NCBI GenBank assembly: GCA_002381155.1 | Contig: DFQX01000024.1 | Span: 1 to 48,217 of the forward strand | Origin: Flavobacteriaceae bacterium UBA3478 | GTDB lineage: Bacteria; Bacteroidota; Bacteroidia; Flavobacteriales; Flavobacteriaceae | Direction of reading: 5' to 3' | DNA: 48,217 nucleotides | Shown: positions 32,207 through 41,483 of the stretch, piece after piece | How the letters are laid out: each line of letters opens with the position of its first letter | How positions within the stretch are numbered: position 1 is the stretch's first letter | The notes under the pieces: generated by a model | The model's input: the letters and a program-made list of their open reading frames with translations, nothing else | Told to the model about the DNA's origin: nothing | Database searches by the model: none | Translations under genes and position numbers: made by a program

Positions 32207-33931
32207 TTAGTTTAGATTCCAATTTTTTAGATGATGATCTTTTGGGGCGGTATTTTTTAGACGTTCAGTAATTTTAGGAAGATACATGGTGTTGTAACGT
32301 AGTCGAGAGATATGATTGGGATTTTCCTGATCACCGTTCCAACAATGTTCTGCGCCATCCCCGTAATCTACCTCACCACTGTAATAAGGATTTGTGGTAG
32401 ATTCTAAAAAATCCTCTGTCAATTTAACGGCATTATTGAGATAGTAATTATCCATATCACCGCAGTATAAAAATATTTTTCCTTGAAGGTCTGGGCCAAG
32501 CTTTTCCCAATCGCGCTCCATAATATAACGCAGGTCATAATTCTCTTTCCAATGTGCTGCAACTTCGAAATCAATCTCGCCGCTTAGTTTATTCCAAATG
32601 GGCTTTGGATATCCATCTTCACCTGTAGGTGAATAAACGGCTTGCCAAATATCCCATTGATCACCTGAACGTCCATGAGTACCCAAGGCAAGCTCGCGAT
32701 GATTCATATCTCTTAGGCTTGATTTTAGCATACCGTTACCATCTCTCATTCCTGGCCTAAGGGTTTGTCTGAATGGTCCATCTGAGTAATAGGCGTTCTG
32801 GTCTTCATAGAGGTTAACCGCGGTGTAGGCTCGAAAGTCAATAGGGTCAGGGCAAGCAGCGAATGCGCCATTATATTCTTTTGGGTAGAAGACTTGTACT
32901 GCTAGGGCTTCCCATCCGCCAGTAGAACCCCCATAGACGAACCGACCCCAACCAGCTCCTGTTCCGTTATACAATTTTTCGATGTGAGGTATTAATTCAT
33001 AAGTGATAGCATCTCCATAAGGGCCCAAATTTGCAGAGTTTACTGCATAGGAATCATCGTAGTAAGGATTCTGATGTTGTATTTCAATAGCTATGAACCT
33101 CGGAAAATCATCAGAGGTCCAATGTTGATACAAGTCAAAAGCCTCTTTTTGTTGAATGTATTCATAACCCGTTATTCCGAATCGGCTGTTATAAATCCCA
33201 TCATTAGGATCGGCGGTAGGGGGTTCTGTTCGAAATCCTCCGAAAGTTTCAGGAAAGTGTCCATGAAAAATCATTAGAGGGTATTCAGTTTCACTTTCTG
33301 GATTAAAATCGTGAGGGATTAAAACGTTCGCTTGAAGATACATGGGGCGTCCCCAAAATTCGGTTAGTAATTCACTTTGAATTTTGATATGCTTGATATA
33401 TTCTGAATCGGCTACTGGTTCTATAGGTGGTATTTCTTCAGTGATATTTAAAGCCACGGCCGAATTATTTCCTAAACTTACTTGGAGTGGTTTGCTATAA
33501 ATATTCTTTGGACTTGTATTCCAGTGTTGTCCTTCACCTTGGTCCATGGGTAATTTAACCGTATACCCTGTTGACAAATTGAATGTTTCGTATTTGTGTA
33601 ATAAAGCTTGGATAGTGTAATCTCCATGCGGGATATCTTTTACAGAACCAACGGGATAGGCAAAGGTTTCGGGATCAATCGTAATAGTCTCTCCTGGCTT
33701 CCAACCTTCGACATCGATACCAAAAACGATCCCTGTTTGATCAGAATCATTGATCTGGAATCGAGGCTCTCGATCGGGGTCTGTACTAATTAACACTAAC
33801 AACCTTCCGTCAAATCCTTCTGTTCCAAGTGAGGGATCATAGGTAATGCTAAAGGATTGTGGATGCTTAGTACAACTAGAAAGCGAAATTAAAAGACCTA
33901 ATACAATAATGAGGCTTTGGGTTAGTTTCAT
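32207..33931 (-). CDS. Esterase-like alpha/beta-hydrolase lipoprotein
   Basis: A 574-residue lipoprotein (SSC, Cys21). Residues about 25-190 form an N-terminal beta-rich region; residues about 200-560 form an alpha/beta-hydrolase: LMIFHGHFPETFGGF, the nucleophile elbow YGGSTGGWEALAVQVF (Ser in GGSTGG), and a C-terminal DYGDGAEHCW, which supplies a candidate His. It resembles putative esterases (Esterase_phd/D-like) exported by Bacteroidota. Third gene of a minus-strand group (M20D amidohydrolase, BNR-repeat protein, this gene), starting 25 bases after the BNR gene. Substrate unknown. Confidence 0.82.
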   Translation of the reverse strand: MKLTQSLIIVLGLLISLSSCTKHPQSFSITYDPSLGTEGFDGRLLVLISTDPDREPRFQINDSDQTGIVFGIDVEGWKPGETITIDPETFAYPVGSVKDIPHGDYTIQALLHKYETFNLSTGYTVKLPMDQGEGQHWNTSPKNIYSKPLQVSLGNNSAVALNITEEIPPIEPVADSEYIKHIKIQSELLTEFWGRPMYLQANVLIPHDFNPESETEYPLMIFHGHFPETFGGFRTEPPTADPNDGIYNSRFGITGYEYIQQKEAFDLYQHWTSDDFPRFIAIEIQHQNPYYDDSYAVNSANLGPYGDAITYELIPHIEKLYNGTGAGWGRFVYGGSTGGWEALAVQVFYPKEYNGAFAACPDPIDFRAYTAVNLYEDQNAYYSDGPFRQTLRPGMRDGNGMLKSSLRDMNHRELALGTHGRSGDQWDIWQAVYSPTGEDGYPKPIWNKLSGEIDFEVAAHWKENYDLRYIMERDWEKLGPDLQGKIFLYCGDMDNYYLNNAVKLTEDFLESTTNPYYSGEVDYGDGAEHCWNGDQENPNHISRLRYNTMYLPKITERLKNTAPKDHHLKNWNLN

Positions 33932-33956
33932 AATTACTTAGAATTTCGTGTTTTGA

Positions 33957-36900
33957 TTATTTGATAATCGATACTCCGTTGCCTTCTAAATCTTTTAAGA
34001 ATTCAGATAGTTTTCTTTGTAATTCGTCTAGCTTTAACAGGTCTAGTTCTAGTAGTTTTTTTGCTTGATCCAACGATCTTCGATGCAACGGGGTAGGCCC
34101 ATAGGTGGTAGAAAATCCTCTCGATGCCATACCTAAATTACTAGAAGCTGTTTGTTTATCTTTTTCACCGACTTCATCACGGGACGGACTCACATTAGAT
34201 TGTTTTTTCAAATCTGCTAAAGCGATCTTTAATTCCTTCAAATGTTGAAGATCTTTTAGGTAATTCAGTAAACGTGAGCTGTTATTTGAAATTGTATTGA
34301 TTTGCTCTTCAGCTCGTTTCAGTCCTTGATTGAATTTTGCAAGGTCTGTTACAACGTTATTGTAATCCATTCGAAACTTTTCATAGGTGTCAAAATCAAT
34401 TCCTTCAAGCACCCCATTTCGGATAGATTTTACATCGAATTCAATCTCTTCTGATCGTGCAAGAACATCCCCACCTTTTTCAACAATAAGTGAAGCCGTA
34501 TATTTCCCTGGTTTCACCATAGGGCCTGTTTCTGACACTCTTGTTTCTTTATCTAGAATTAAGGGGGCTGAGTTAGCATGACGAAGATCCCATGCTAATC
34601 GATGGCTGCCCTTCTCTGCTTTCTTACTTATTTTTCGAATTAGATTTCCTTGTTGATCTTTAATTAGAATCCAAGCTAATGCTTTAGGTTCTAAAAGTTC
34701 TTGGTCTAGGTTATCATATCCGACAAAAGGTATTGGGGCATTTTGCTTATTTAGCTCTTTTTCACTTTGTTGACGTGATTCTTTTTTAGATTTAAAATCT
34801 TGAGCGAGGTGGTAAGTAAATACCGCTCCAAAAGTAGGATTCTCTGCTATATAAAAATCTGCACCGGTATTCCCTAAATTATTTCTAGGAACAAACCATT
34901 TCGCTGGTCTAGTGTGAAATAATACAGCCGGTGAACTTAAATCTTGTTGTTTTATTTCTCGTAGAGGACTATAATCATCCAAAATATAAAAGCCTCTACC
35001 AAAAGAAGCAGCAACAAGATCGTTTTCTCTTCTTTGAATAGTTAAATCTCTGAAGGCCATATTTGGAGTCCCTTTAAGTTTTTGCCATGACTCCCCACCG
35101 TTCAGTGAAGTGTAAATCCCAAATTCAGATGCAATGAAAAGTAAGTTGGGATCAATGTGATCCTGAACGATTCTCCAAAGCAATGTTCGTTTAGGTAAGT
35201 TAGCGCTAATAGATTTCCAGCTTTGTCCTTTATCGGTACTTTTGAACACGTAGGGGTTAAAATCTCCCTCTTTATGATTGTCAAGTACGACGTATACGGT
35301 ATTTTCATCATGAAGATCAGCCTTGATGTCATTTACAAAGCTCCGTTCTGGAAGACCTAGTTTAGTCACAGGAACCTTTTTCCAGTCTGATCCTCCATTA
35401 TCGGTTACTTGAATAAATCCGTCATCTGTTCCTGCATAAAGTAATCCTTCTTTAACCGGGGATTCACTTAGAGAAGTAATCGTGTTATAGTTAGACATTG
35501 CCATTACATCCCAAGCATTGTCCCATGATTGTTGGCGGCCCATAATGGGTAGGTTTAAACGCTCTTCATTTCGTGTTAAATCTCCTGAAATTGGAGTCCA
35601 ATCATCCCCTCTAGATTCAGATTTCCATACACGATAAGAGGCAAAATATAATCGAGCAGCATTGTGAGGTGAAACCAAAATTGGAGCATCCCAATTGAAT
35701 CGTTCATGGGGATCACCGATAAATGCCTGTGGTTGAATGGCTAAAGGTTCGCCAGTGGTTAAGTCAACTCGATGAAGACCACCTTGTTGGGTTTCAGCAT
35801 AAATAATATCGTTGTATTCTGGATCTGTAGCTGATTGATGTCCATCAGCAAATAAGGTCTTATACCAATGTTTATTACTGATTCCTTGAGCTTCATCTGT
35901 TGCCGAAGGACCGCCGGCAGACCCATTATCTTGGGTACCTCCAAAAACATGATAAAATGGTTCAGCATTATTCACAGCTACTTTATAGAACTGTGTTAAC
36001 GGTAGATTTTTGATGTAACTCCAATTCTCGGCAAGGTCATAACTTTCATAGATTCCAGCATCAGTCCCAATCATCAGGTAGTTTGGATCATTTTTCTTGA
36101 AGGCAATAGCGTGGTTATCAGAATGTTTTTTCTCCTCTTTCAATTCGGTAAAGGTTTTACCTCCATCTTCAGAAGTGAGAACCCTTACGTTCATGAGGTA
36201 TAAACGATCAAATTTATGCGGACTAGCATAAAGTTCCTGATAGTAATGCGGTCCTGTTCCTCCTGATACTGTATTGGACATTTTTTCCCATGATGCACCC
36301 CGGTTCGCAGATCGATAAACTGCACCGCTCTTGCGATCTAGTTCGATAGCTGCATAGAGTACATCAGGATTTTGGGGAGAGATTGCCAACCCTATTTTTC
36401 CCATGTTAGAGGCTGGAAGGCCTTGAGTCATTTTTGTCCAAGTTTCACCTCCATCAGTTGATCGGTGCAAACCTGAACCGGGACCACCACCCATTAAAGC
36501 AGCAACAGTCCTATGTCTGTCCCAGGTAGCTGCGTATAGAGTATTAGCATCTCTAGGATCGATAACTAATTCTGTTGCTCCTGTCCATTCGGAGTTTCCG
36601 AGTACACGCTTCCAGGTTTCTCCACCATCACTCGTTTTGAAGACCCCTCGTTCACCCCCTTTATTCCAAAGTGGTCCCTGTGCCGCAACCCATACAGTAT
36701 TTGGGTCTGAAGGGTGAATTACGATTTTTGATATATGTTCAGAGGATTTTAGACCCATATTTTTCCATGTCTCACCTCCATCTTCTGATTTGTAGACGCC
36801 ATCCCCATAGGCTACGTGTCGACCTCCTACATTTTCTCCAGTTCCTACCCATATTACATTATTATTGGTAGGGTCAATAGTCACACACCCTGTAGAATAA

Positions 36901-37178
36901 GAATCTTGCTGGTCAAATAATGGTTCCCATGTTGTGCCTGCATTATTCGTTTTCCAAACACCACCAGATCCCACAGCCACATACCAGCGATTCTCATTAT
37001 TAGGATCAATAGCAATATCGGCTATTCGACCGGAAAGAAATGCAGGACCGATATTTCTAAATTTTAAAGCATCTAAAGAGACTTCCTCGTTGACTAATGC
37101 CTTTTTTCTTTGGGCATTTAACGGATTGATTACAAATAGACCGGCTAATAAAAGAGCTGCGATATATATATTTCTCAT
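33957..37178 (-). CDS. Large secreted BNR/sortilin-like beta-propeller protein
   Basis: A 1073-residue protein with a signal peptide (to about LNAQ). Residues about 30-740 contain many BNR/Asp-box repeats with the pattern S.DGG.TW (SEDGGETW, TSDGGETW, STDGGETW, SANRGASW, STDKGQSW, SLNGGESW), i.e. a large multi-bladed propeller as in VPS10/sortilin-type or xyloglucanase-like proteins. The remaining C-terminal part holds a beta-domain (about 780-920) and a helical, charged tail (920-1070). Homologues are often annotated as glycosyl hydrolases, but no catalytic acids can be assigned here. Second gene of the group with the M20D amidohydrolase and the esterase. Confidence 0.85.
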   Translation of the reverse strand: MRNIYIAALLLAGLFVINPLNAQRKKALVNEEVSLDALKFRNIGPAFLSGRIADIAIDPNNENRWYVAVGSGGVWKTNNAGTTWEPLFDQQDSYSTGCVTIDPTNNNVIWVGTGENVGGRHVAYGDGVYKSEDGGETWKNMGLKSSEHISKIVIHPSDPNTVWVAAQGPLWNKGGERGVFKTSDGGETWKRVLGNSEWTGATELVIDPRDANTLYAATWDRHRTVAALMGGGPGSGLHRSTDGGETWTKMTQGLPASNMGKIGLAISPQNPDVLYAAIELDRKSGAVYRSANRGASWEKMSNTVSGGTGPHYYQELYASPHKFDRLYLMNVRVLTSEDGGKTFTELKEEKKHSDNHAIAFKKNDPNYLMIGTDAGIYESYDLAENWSYIKNLPLTQFYKVAVNNAEPFYHVFGGTQDNGSAGGPSATDEAQGISNKHWYKTLFADGHQSATDPEYNDIIYAETQQGGLHRVDLTTGEPLAIQPQAFIGDPHERFNWDAPILVSPHNAARLYFASYRVWKSESRGDDWTPISGDLTRNEERLNLPIMGRQQSWDNAWDVMAMSNYNTITSLSESPVKEGLLYAGTDDGFIQVTDNGGSDWKKVPVTKLGLPERSFVNDIKADLHDENTVYVVLDNHKEGDFNPYVFKSTDKGQSWKSISANLPKRTLLWRIVQDHIDPNLLFIASEFGIYTSLNGGESWQKLKGTPNMAFRDLTIQRRENDLVAASFGRGFYILDDYSPLREIKQQDLSSPAVLFHTRPAKWFVPRNNLGNTGADFYIAENPTFGAVFTYHLAQDFKSKKESRQQSEKELNKQNAPIPFVGYDNLDQELLEPKALAWILIKDQQGNLIRKISKKAEKGSHRLAWDLRHANSAPLILDKETRVSETGPMVKPGKYTASLIVEKGGDVLARSEEIEFDVKSIRNGVLEGIDFDTYEKFRMDYNNVVTDLAKFNQGLKRAEEQINTISNNSSRLLNYLKDLQHLKELKIALADLKKQSNVSPSRDEVGEKDKQTASSNLGMASRGFSTTYGPTPLHRRSLDQAKKLLELDLLKLDELQRKLSEFLKDLEGNGVSIIK

Positions 37179-37220
37179 GATAAAAGTGTTTTATATTTCT
37201 TCCTAGAGTAGTTAAGGTAT

Positions 37221-38822
37221 TTACTCCGATTTTACAGTAGGGTATTTAACACCGAGTTGCTCTAAATAGGATTTGTATTTTTTTTCATTATAGAAGAATT
37301 TCTTCAATTCTGGTCGATAGCGGGTGTCTATTTCTGTATTTAAATAGGTCGGAGCTATAGTGTTTGCCTCAATCATCGGTTGATACTTCGTTTCCTTAGT
37401 TTGTACTTCGTTGAAATAATCCCATGCTTCTTTAATGACCTCAGGTTTGGTCAACATGTCTATAAGTGTCATAGCTTCGACTTGAGCTCCGGCCGTTACC
37501 CCTTTGTGAGCGATTGGGGTAGCCATTGCGATGGCGTTACTCCAATGGTGTCCTGGCAATCCTGGAATATTCGAGGGAAAACGTAAGGTTACTGTAGGAA
37601 TCGTCCATGAAACATCTCCAATATCATCACTTCCTCCGCTCACTGGCCTTTCGACTGGGAGACCTAACGGTCTAAGTTCATCAGTCAACCCGTCTAAAGA
37701 TTTATTTCCTAATTCTTTCTGAACAGCCTTAGCTAACATCTGATCATCTTCTGACCAGTCAGGAAGACCAACCACCTCAATATTCTTATACATGGTTTCT
37801 GCGATGCTTTTATTAAAGTGTCTGGGCCAAGCAGTTCCTAATATTTTGTAACTCATTTTTGTTCCAGTCATTAATGCTGCACCTTCGGCGATATCTTTTG
37901 ATGCTTCAAACATCTCCATAATACCTTCATAGGTTACATCCCTAAAGTAGTACCAGATACTTGATTTTGAGGGTACAACGTTGGGCTGATCACCACCGTC
38001 AGAAATAATTGAATGGGAACGTTTAAGAGGGTCTAGATGTTCTCGCTTGTAATTCCAACCGATATTCATGAGTTCGGTAGCATCAGCAGCACTTTTTCCT
38101 CTCCAGGGAGCACCAGCAGCATGAGCTGCGTCTCCCTCGAAGGTGAATTCTACTGAAATTAAACCAGTACCTGAAGAGGCTCCCCATGAAACTCCCATAT
38201 TGCTGCTTACATGGGTAAAAATGCAAGCATCAATACCTTTAAATAAGCCATCCCTTACGAACCAAGCTTTGGAGGCAACAAGTTCTTCCGCGATACCTGG
38301 CCATAAGATTAGAGTTCCTTCTAGATCGTTCTCTTTCATAACTTGTTGAACGGCTAGAGCTGCTGTTATGTTCAGAGGAATTCCAGCATTGTGACCTTCA
38401 CCATGCCCGGGGGCGCCTTCTACGATAGGCTTATGATAAGCTACTCCAGGATATTGTGAGGCTTTAGGAATGCAATCAACATCGCTACCCAAAGCGATAA
38501 CAGGACCATTCCCTTTTGACCATTTGGCTATCCAGGCAGTAGGAATTCCGGAGAGTCCTCTCTCAATTTCAAATCCATTTTTTTCTAAGATTCCGGTGAG
38601 GTAATTCGAAGATTCTTTTTCGTGAAATCCGAGCTCTGAAAAACTAAAAATCTTATCGACCATTACCTGGCTCAATTTTTTGTTTGCATTAACAATTTCA
38701 GAGACTCTTGCTTTCATCAATTCGATCTGATCATCATCAAAATTTCTTTGAGCTAGAAGAGTACTTTGAAGAAGTAAAAAACAAACAATAAATACCTGTG
38801 AAAGAGTTGCTTTCAAGTTCAT
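37221..38822 (-). CDS. Exported M20D amidohydrolase, AbgB-like, with Glu in the metal motif
   Basis: A 533-residue protein with a signal peptide ending LLAQ. It follows the M20D/AbgB (p-aminobenzoyl-glutamate hydrolase subunit B) pattern: FSELGFHEKESSNYL, ALGSDVDCIPKASQYPG, APGHGEGHNAG, FEGDAAHAAGAPWRGKSAADA and SGGSDDIGDVSW. In cytosolic relatives the third motif is GHGCGHN with a metal-binding Cys; here Glu takes that place, which may suit an exported enzyme. The length exceeds typical M20D peptidases (about 390-480). ATG 38822 is chosen because it gives the signal peptide directly. First gene of a three-gene minus-strand group; divergent from the PIG-L gene. Confidence 0.85.
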   Translation of the reverse strand: MNLKATLSQVFIVCFLLLQSTLLAQRNFDDDQIELMKARVSEIVNANKKLSQVMVDKIFSFSELGFHEKESSNYLTGILEKNGFEIERGLSGIPTAWIAKWSKGNGPVIALGSDVDCIPKASQYPGVAYHKPIVEGAPGHGEGHNAGIPLNITAALAVQQVMKENDLEGTLILWPGIAEELVASKAWFVRDGLFKGIDACIFTHVSSNMGVSWGASSGTGLISVEFTFEGDAAHAAGAPWRGKSAADATELMNIGWNYKREHLDPLKRSHSIISDGGDQPNVVPSKSSIWYYFRDVTYEGIMEMFEASKDIAEGAALMTGTKMSYKILGTAWPRHFNKSIAETMYKNIEVVGLPDWSEDDQMLAKAVQKELGNKSLDGLTDELRPLGLPVERPVSGGSDDIGDVSWTIPTVTLRFPSNIPGLPGHHWSNAIAMATPIAHKGVTAGAQVEAMTLIDMLTKPEVIKEAWDYFNEVQTKETKYQPMIEANTIAPTYLNTEIDTRYRPELKKFFYNEKKYKSYLEQLGVKYPTVKSE

Positions 38823-38939
38823 GTTTATGGTTTTAAGGTCTCTTAAATGTACGAGAACTTTCACTGATTTTTAAAGAAGTAACTTGCTTATGGAATTGAA
38901 CGATTATATTTTAAATAAAAATTCAAAGATTTGCCTTGC

Positions 38940-41480
38940 ATGATTAAGTTTCTAAGAAGAATTGCCAATATATTTTTTCTATGCATTGTTGGTACTGCAT
39001 CAGGACAGAATTTTGAACCAAAGAGTAGTTCTGAGATTTTTAACGATCTCCAACAACTGAACTTTTTGGGGAATGTATTGTATGTGGCTGCGCATCCGGA
39101 CGATGAAAATACAAGGCTCATCTCGTACCTCACGCATAACATTCACGCAAACACTGCTTATTTATCATTAACGCGTGGTGACGGTGGACAGAATTTAATA
39201 GGTACAGAAATAAGAGAATTATTAGGGGTACTTAGAACTCAAGAATTGTTAGCCGCTAGAGGCGTAGATGGCGGACAACAATTTTTCACTAGAGCTAATG
39301 ACTTTGGGTATTCAAAAACTCCCGAGGAAACCTTGCAAATTTGGAATAAAGACACCGTACTCTCAGATGTTGTAAGAAGAATTAGAGCTTTTAGGCCAGA
39401 CATAATAATCAACCGATTCGATCATAGAACCCCCGGTTCTACACATGGTCATCACACCTCGAGTGCAATGCTTAGTATGGAAGCCTTTGACTTAGCCGCT
39501 AATCCTAATGCTTATCCCCAACAGCTCGATGAATTTGACACTTGGCAACCCTCTCGGGTATTTTTTAATACTTCATGGTGGTTTTACGGTTCACAAGAGA
39601 ATTTTAAAAAAGCCTCGAAAAACGGCCTTATTAGCTTAGATGTTGGTGTGTTCTACCCCAGTTTAGGTATGTCTAATAATGAAATAGCCTCACTCGCTAG
39701 TAGTAAACACCTTTGTCAGGGTTTTGGTAGACTAAATAGTAGGGGAGAAGAGATAGAATATCTAGAATTACTTAAAGGTGCTACCCTAGAGAATCAAGAT
39801 ATGTTTCATGGGATAAATACTACATGGACACGTATCCCAAAAGGAAGCAAAATTCAAGCTATACTTCGACCTATTCAAGAAAATTTTGACTTCAAAAATC
39901 CTGCAATCCATTTACCTGATTTACTTCAAGCCTACTCCTTGATTCAACAAATAGATGATCAGTTCTGGAGAGAACAGAAAACTGAACAGATTGTCAATTT
40001 AATTAAGGAAATTTCTGGTCTATACTTAGCCTTTGAGACAGACACAGCTTATGCCACCCCAAGAGAAAAGATTAATACAAGACTTAAATTATTAGCCCGA
40101 AACCATTCACTTTTTAGCGTAGAAGAGGTTCAAATTAAGGGCGCAAAGCTATTTACTTCGATTGCTAAAAAACCTTTAGAATTAAATAAAAACCAGACAC
40201 TTAGTATCCCTTTAGAAATTCGAGAGATGACACCTTTAAGCAACCCTTATTGGCTTAATAGGCCACCTAGTTTAGGCATGTACCAAGTTGAAGATCAAAG
40301 TTTGATTGGGCTTCCTGAATCTCTGCCAGCTGTAAGTGCACAAGTCACCTTAAAGCTCGCTGATATTCAGATTCCTTTTGACCTACCGCTTGTATATCGT
40401 TATGCAAGACCAGATAAAGGAGAATTATGGGAAAGATTTAAAGTGCTGCCTCCGATTTCTGTTTCTCTTTCAAATGATGTAGTTCTATTCTCAGATCAAT
40501 CGACTAAGGAGGTGGTTGTGAATGTACAGTCGTTTGCAACTAATCAGAAAGGTGAAATCAGCCTGCATCTTCCCGAAGAGTGGAAGATTGAACCTTTAAC
40601 ACAATCCTTTGAGCTTGTAGAAGAAGGAGAAAGAGCCCCATTAAAATTCATGGTATCTCCACCTGAGACTGCTACCGAAACAATTGCCACCATTGAGGCT
40701 AAAATAGATGCTCAGTCTTATACAAAAAACATTATTTCTATAACCTATGACCATATTCCCACTCAACAAGTTTTGGTACCAGCAGAAGCGAAATTTGTAC
40801 GTTTGGATTTGAGAAAACGCGGTGAATATATAGGATACATTATGGGTGCGGGAGACAAGGTGCCTGAAAGTTTAGAAGCTATAGGTTATCATGTTGATCT
40901 CTTAGATCCTTCGACGATAACTACTAGTACGCTCAAAAAGTACGAGGCCGTAATTCTTGGAGTAAGAGCTTTAAATGTATTCGAAGGTTTGGCTCTCAAG
41001 AAACAAGAATTGTTAGACTATGTTTCACAAGGCGGCGTCCTGATTAGTCAGTACAACACGGCAAATCGAAGAGGAAATAATGAGATACCTATTGCGCCCT
41101 TTACCCTTACCAATTCATCCGACAGGGTAACTGAAGAGAATGCAGTGGTGAAATTATTGCAACCTAATCATCCGGTTTTAACGTTTCCAAATAAAATTAC
41201 CGAAAAGGATTTTGAAGGTTGGGTGCAAGAGAGAGGTTTGTATTTCCCTAATCGGTGGGACAAATCCTATATCCCAATACTAGAGATGAATGACCAGTCT
41301 GAAGCCCGAAAACAAGGAAGCTTGCTAGTGGCGCCATTAGGTGATGGATATTTCGTTTATACCGGTTTGAGCTTTTTTAGAGAACTTCCCGCTGGTGTGC
41401 CAGGAGCATATCGACTAATTGCGAATATGATTGCATTGGGAGCGAGTTCATCATCTTCAAATACTTCAGAAAACCAATAA
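38940..41480 (+). CDS. Exported PIG-L family deacetylase (LmbE-like) with C-terminal extension
   Basis: An 846-residue protein with a signal peptide ending ASGQ. The PIG-L domain occupies about residues 40-300: zinc motif AHPDDE (51-56) and the distal THGHHTSS (168-175, zinc His). The long remainder contains beta-domains and an ending like a ThuA/glutamine-amidotransferase-type fold (YEAVILGVRALNV, LLDYVSQGGVLISQYNT). PIG-L enzymes remove N-acetyl groups from GlcNAc-type sugars. The start ATG 38940 is preferred over TTG 38931. The symporter gene begins 3 bases after the stop, so deacetylation outside and uptake of a product inside may be linked. Confidence 0.88.
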   Translation: MIKFLRRIANIFFLCIVGTASGQNFEPKSSSEIFNDLQQLNFLGNVLYVAAHPDDENTRLISYLTHNIHANTAYLSLTRGDGGQNLIGTEIRELLGVLRTQELLAARGVDGGQQFFTRANDFGYSKTPEETLQIWNKDTVLSDVVRRIRAFRPDIIINRFDHRTPGSTHGHHTSSAMLSMEAFDLAANPNAYPQQLDEFDTWQPSRVFFNTSWWFYGSQENFKKASKNGLISLDVGVFYPSLGMSNNEIASLASSKHLCQGFGRLNSRGEEIEYLELLKGATLENQDMFHGINTTWTRIPKGSKIQAILRPIQENFDFKNPAIHLPDLLQAYSLIQQIDDQFWREQKTEQIVNLIKEISGLYLAFETDTAYATPREKINTRLKLLARNHSLFSVEEVQIKGAKLFTSIAKKPLELNKNQTLSIPLEIREMTPLSNPYWLNRPPSLGMYQVEDQSLIGLPESLPAVSAQVTLKLADIQIPFDLPLVYRYARPDKGELWERFKVLPPISVSLSNDVVLFSDQSTKEVVVNVQSFATNQKGEISLHLPEEWKIEPLTQSFELVEEGERAPLKFMVSPPETATETIATIEAKIDAQSYTKNIISITYDHIPTQQVLVPAEAKFVRLDLRKRGEYIGYIMGAGDKVPESLEAIGYHVDLLDPSTITTSTLKKYEAVILGVRALNVFEGLALKKQELLDYVSQGGVLISQYNTANRRGNNEIPIAPFTLTNSSDRVTEENAVVKLLQPNHPVLTFPNKITEKDFEGWVQERGLYFPNRWDKSYIPILEMNDQSEARKQGSLLVAPLGDGYFVYTGLSFFRELPAGVPGAYRLIANMIALGASSSSSNTSENQ

Positions 41481-41483
41481 TCT

